A stretch of 42,074 nt of DNA, from assembly GCF_900010725.2 (NCBI RefSeq), contig NZ_LR734875.1, forward strand, positions 54,955 to 97,028, given 5' to 3'. This document shows positions 41,830 through 42,074 of the stretch, one piece after another. The first letter of the stretch is position 1. Each line of letters begins with the position of its first letter. The notes beneath the pieces were generated by a model, which made no database searches, was not told the origin of the DNA, and saw nothing but the letters and a program-made list of their open reading frames with translations. The stretch is from Planktothrix serta PCC 8927 (lineage in GTDB: Bacteria > Cyanobacteriota > Cyanobacteriia > Cyanobacteriales > Microcoleaceae). The position numbers and the translations under genes were made by a program.

Positions 41830-42074
41830 ACTACCGAGTAGTAACCCTTCATTCCTCATATTAGCTACATTGATGGGTAAGCGACGAATTAGATCGAAGT
41901 CTCTCCGTCAAAGAAACGGGTGGCCGAGCCGAGAGAATCGAAGGGAAATAAAAGAGAACTGCTCGATAGAAGTCAACAACCCACCACTGGCTTGAGTACA
42001 AGTACAGTGGGGGCTTGAAATACAGCCCTAGTTGACCCGCCTAAGTCTTAACTGACTCCGTTATTTGGGTCACG
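41830..42074 (+). ncRNA. Highly structured RNA, HEARO/omega-RNA-like (cut by window end)
   Basis: From 41830 the sequence becomes GC-richer and full of complementary blocks: ACTAC/GTAGT (41830-41842); CCCTTC-ATTC (41845-41854) with GAAT-C-GAAGGG (41935-41945); CTCTC/GAGAG (41901-41935) around CCGT/ACGG; CGAGC (41925-41929) with GCTCG (41961-41965), perhaps a pseudoknot; AGTCAAC/GTTGAC (41971-42036) enclosing CACTG/CAGTG, CTTG/CAAG and GGGCT/AGCCC; AGTC/GACT (42044-42057); GACCC/GGGTC (42034-42071). Compact, multi-stem and without ORF, it resembles a long structured RNA ahead of a gene. My best guess is a HEARO RNA (omega RNA of an IscB endonuclease), common in Arthrospira-type cyanobacteria; the protein gene would lie beyond the window. 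Confidence 0.55.

Noticed and set aside
1-42074. tRNA genes, rRNA genes or CRISPR arrays
   Set aside because: Scanned by eye for TPsiC-like GTTCGA contexts and regularly spaced 25-40 base repeats; none seen. The short heptamer repeats have no spacers.
41830-42074. Cobalamin riboswitch, tmRNA or RNase P RNA as identity of the end RNA
   Set aside because: The signature segments I know for these (for example GCCACTG of B12 riboswitches, the GAGGAAAGTCCGG of RNase P) are not found.

Overview
The window reads as chromosomal DNA of a cyanobacterium. The palindrome GCGATCGC (HIP1) recurs many times, the DNA is AT-rich, and several genes belong to families typical of cyanobacteria and plastids: PSRP-3/Ycf65, DUF1995, KGK, GUN4, the Mo-nitrogenase C-terminal family and Uma2. 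Abundant short repeats (heptamer tandem repeats, small GC-rich palindromes, MITE-like elements) suggest a filamentous Oscillatoriales-type genome such as Planktothrix, but genus is only a guess.

Layout. 1-0.9 kb: the 5' end of a lipoprotein gene leaving the window, a tiny ORF upstream of it, and a zinc-motif protein with a RelE/ParE-like C-terminus. 0.96-2.1 kb: cysteine desulfurase. 2.2-7.2 kb: an accessory stretch with a DNA methyltransferase overlapping a restriction-endonuclease remnant that is fused in frame to a DUF1995 protein, then a PP2A/PrpE-type phosphatase, then a tight pair of an AAA ATPase and a small PD-(D/E)XK-like protein (candidate defence module). 7.2-11.5 kb, minus strand: alpha/beta hydrolase and the fatty acid/phospholipid cluster plsX-fabH-fabD. 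11.6-13 kb: PBP4-like carboxypeptidase. 13-15.5 kb: a convergent ScaI-like restriction-modification pair and a Uma2 protein. 15.7-18.9 kb, minus strand: LpxB-related glycosyltransferase, lipase-like protein, HAD phosphatase. 19-21.4 kb: PSRP-3, TerB/Mo-nitro_C protein, a relic of an IS605-type right end, a small protein, and sodB. 21.9-29 kb: chemoreceptor, dynamin-like GTPase, KGK protein, and a kinase-GUN4 fusion. 29-31 kb: miaB with a translationally coupled exported protein. 31-33 kb: a small membrane protein, a RelE-type toxin-antitoxin pair, an orphan DUF2281 antitoxin and a second Uma2. 33-39.2 kb: S9 peptidase, glycogen phosphorylase, SLH-domain protein. 39.2-41.5 kb: a MITE-like element, a YcgL-like nucleotidyltransferase, a Uma2 relic and a class II aldolase-like protein. 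The right end (about 41.83 kb to the edge) carries a strongly structured sequence that looks like the 5' part of a large ncRNA, perhaps a HEARO/omega RNA belonging to an IscB-type element lying beyond the window.

Functionally, housekeeping genes (lipid synthesis, tRNA modification, glycogen use, oxidative stress, ribosome) are interleaved with small genome-conflict modules: two restriction-modification loci (one degraded by fusion), an ATPase-nuclease pair, a toxin-antitoxin locus plus an orphan antitoxin, and Uma2 genes. The intergenic spaces are littered with several distinct repeat families. No tRNA, rRNA or CRISPR array was seen.
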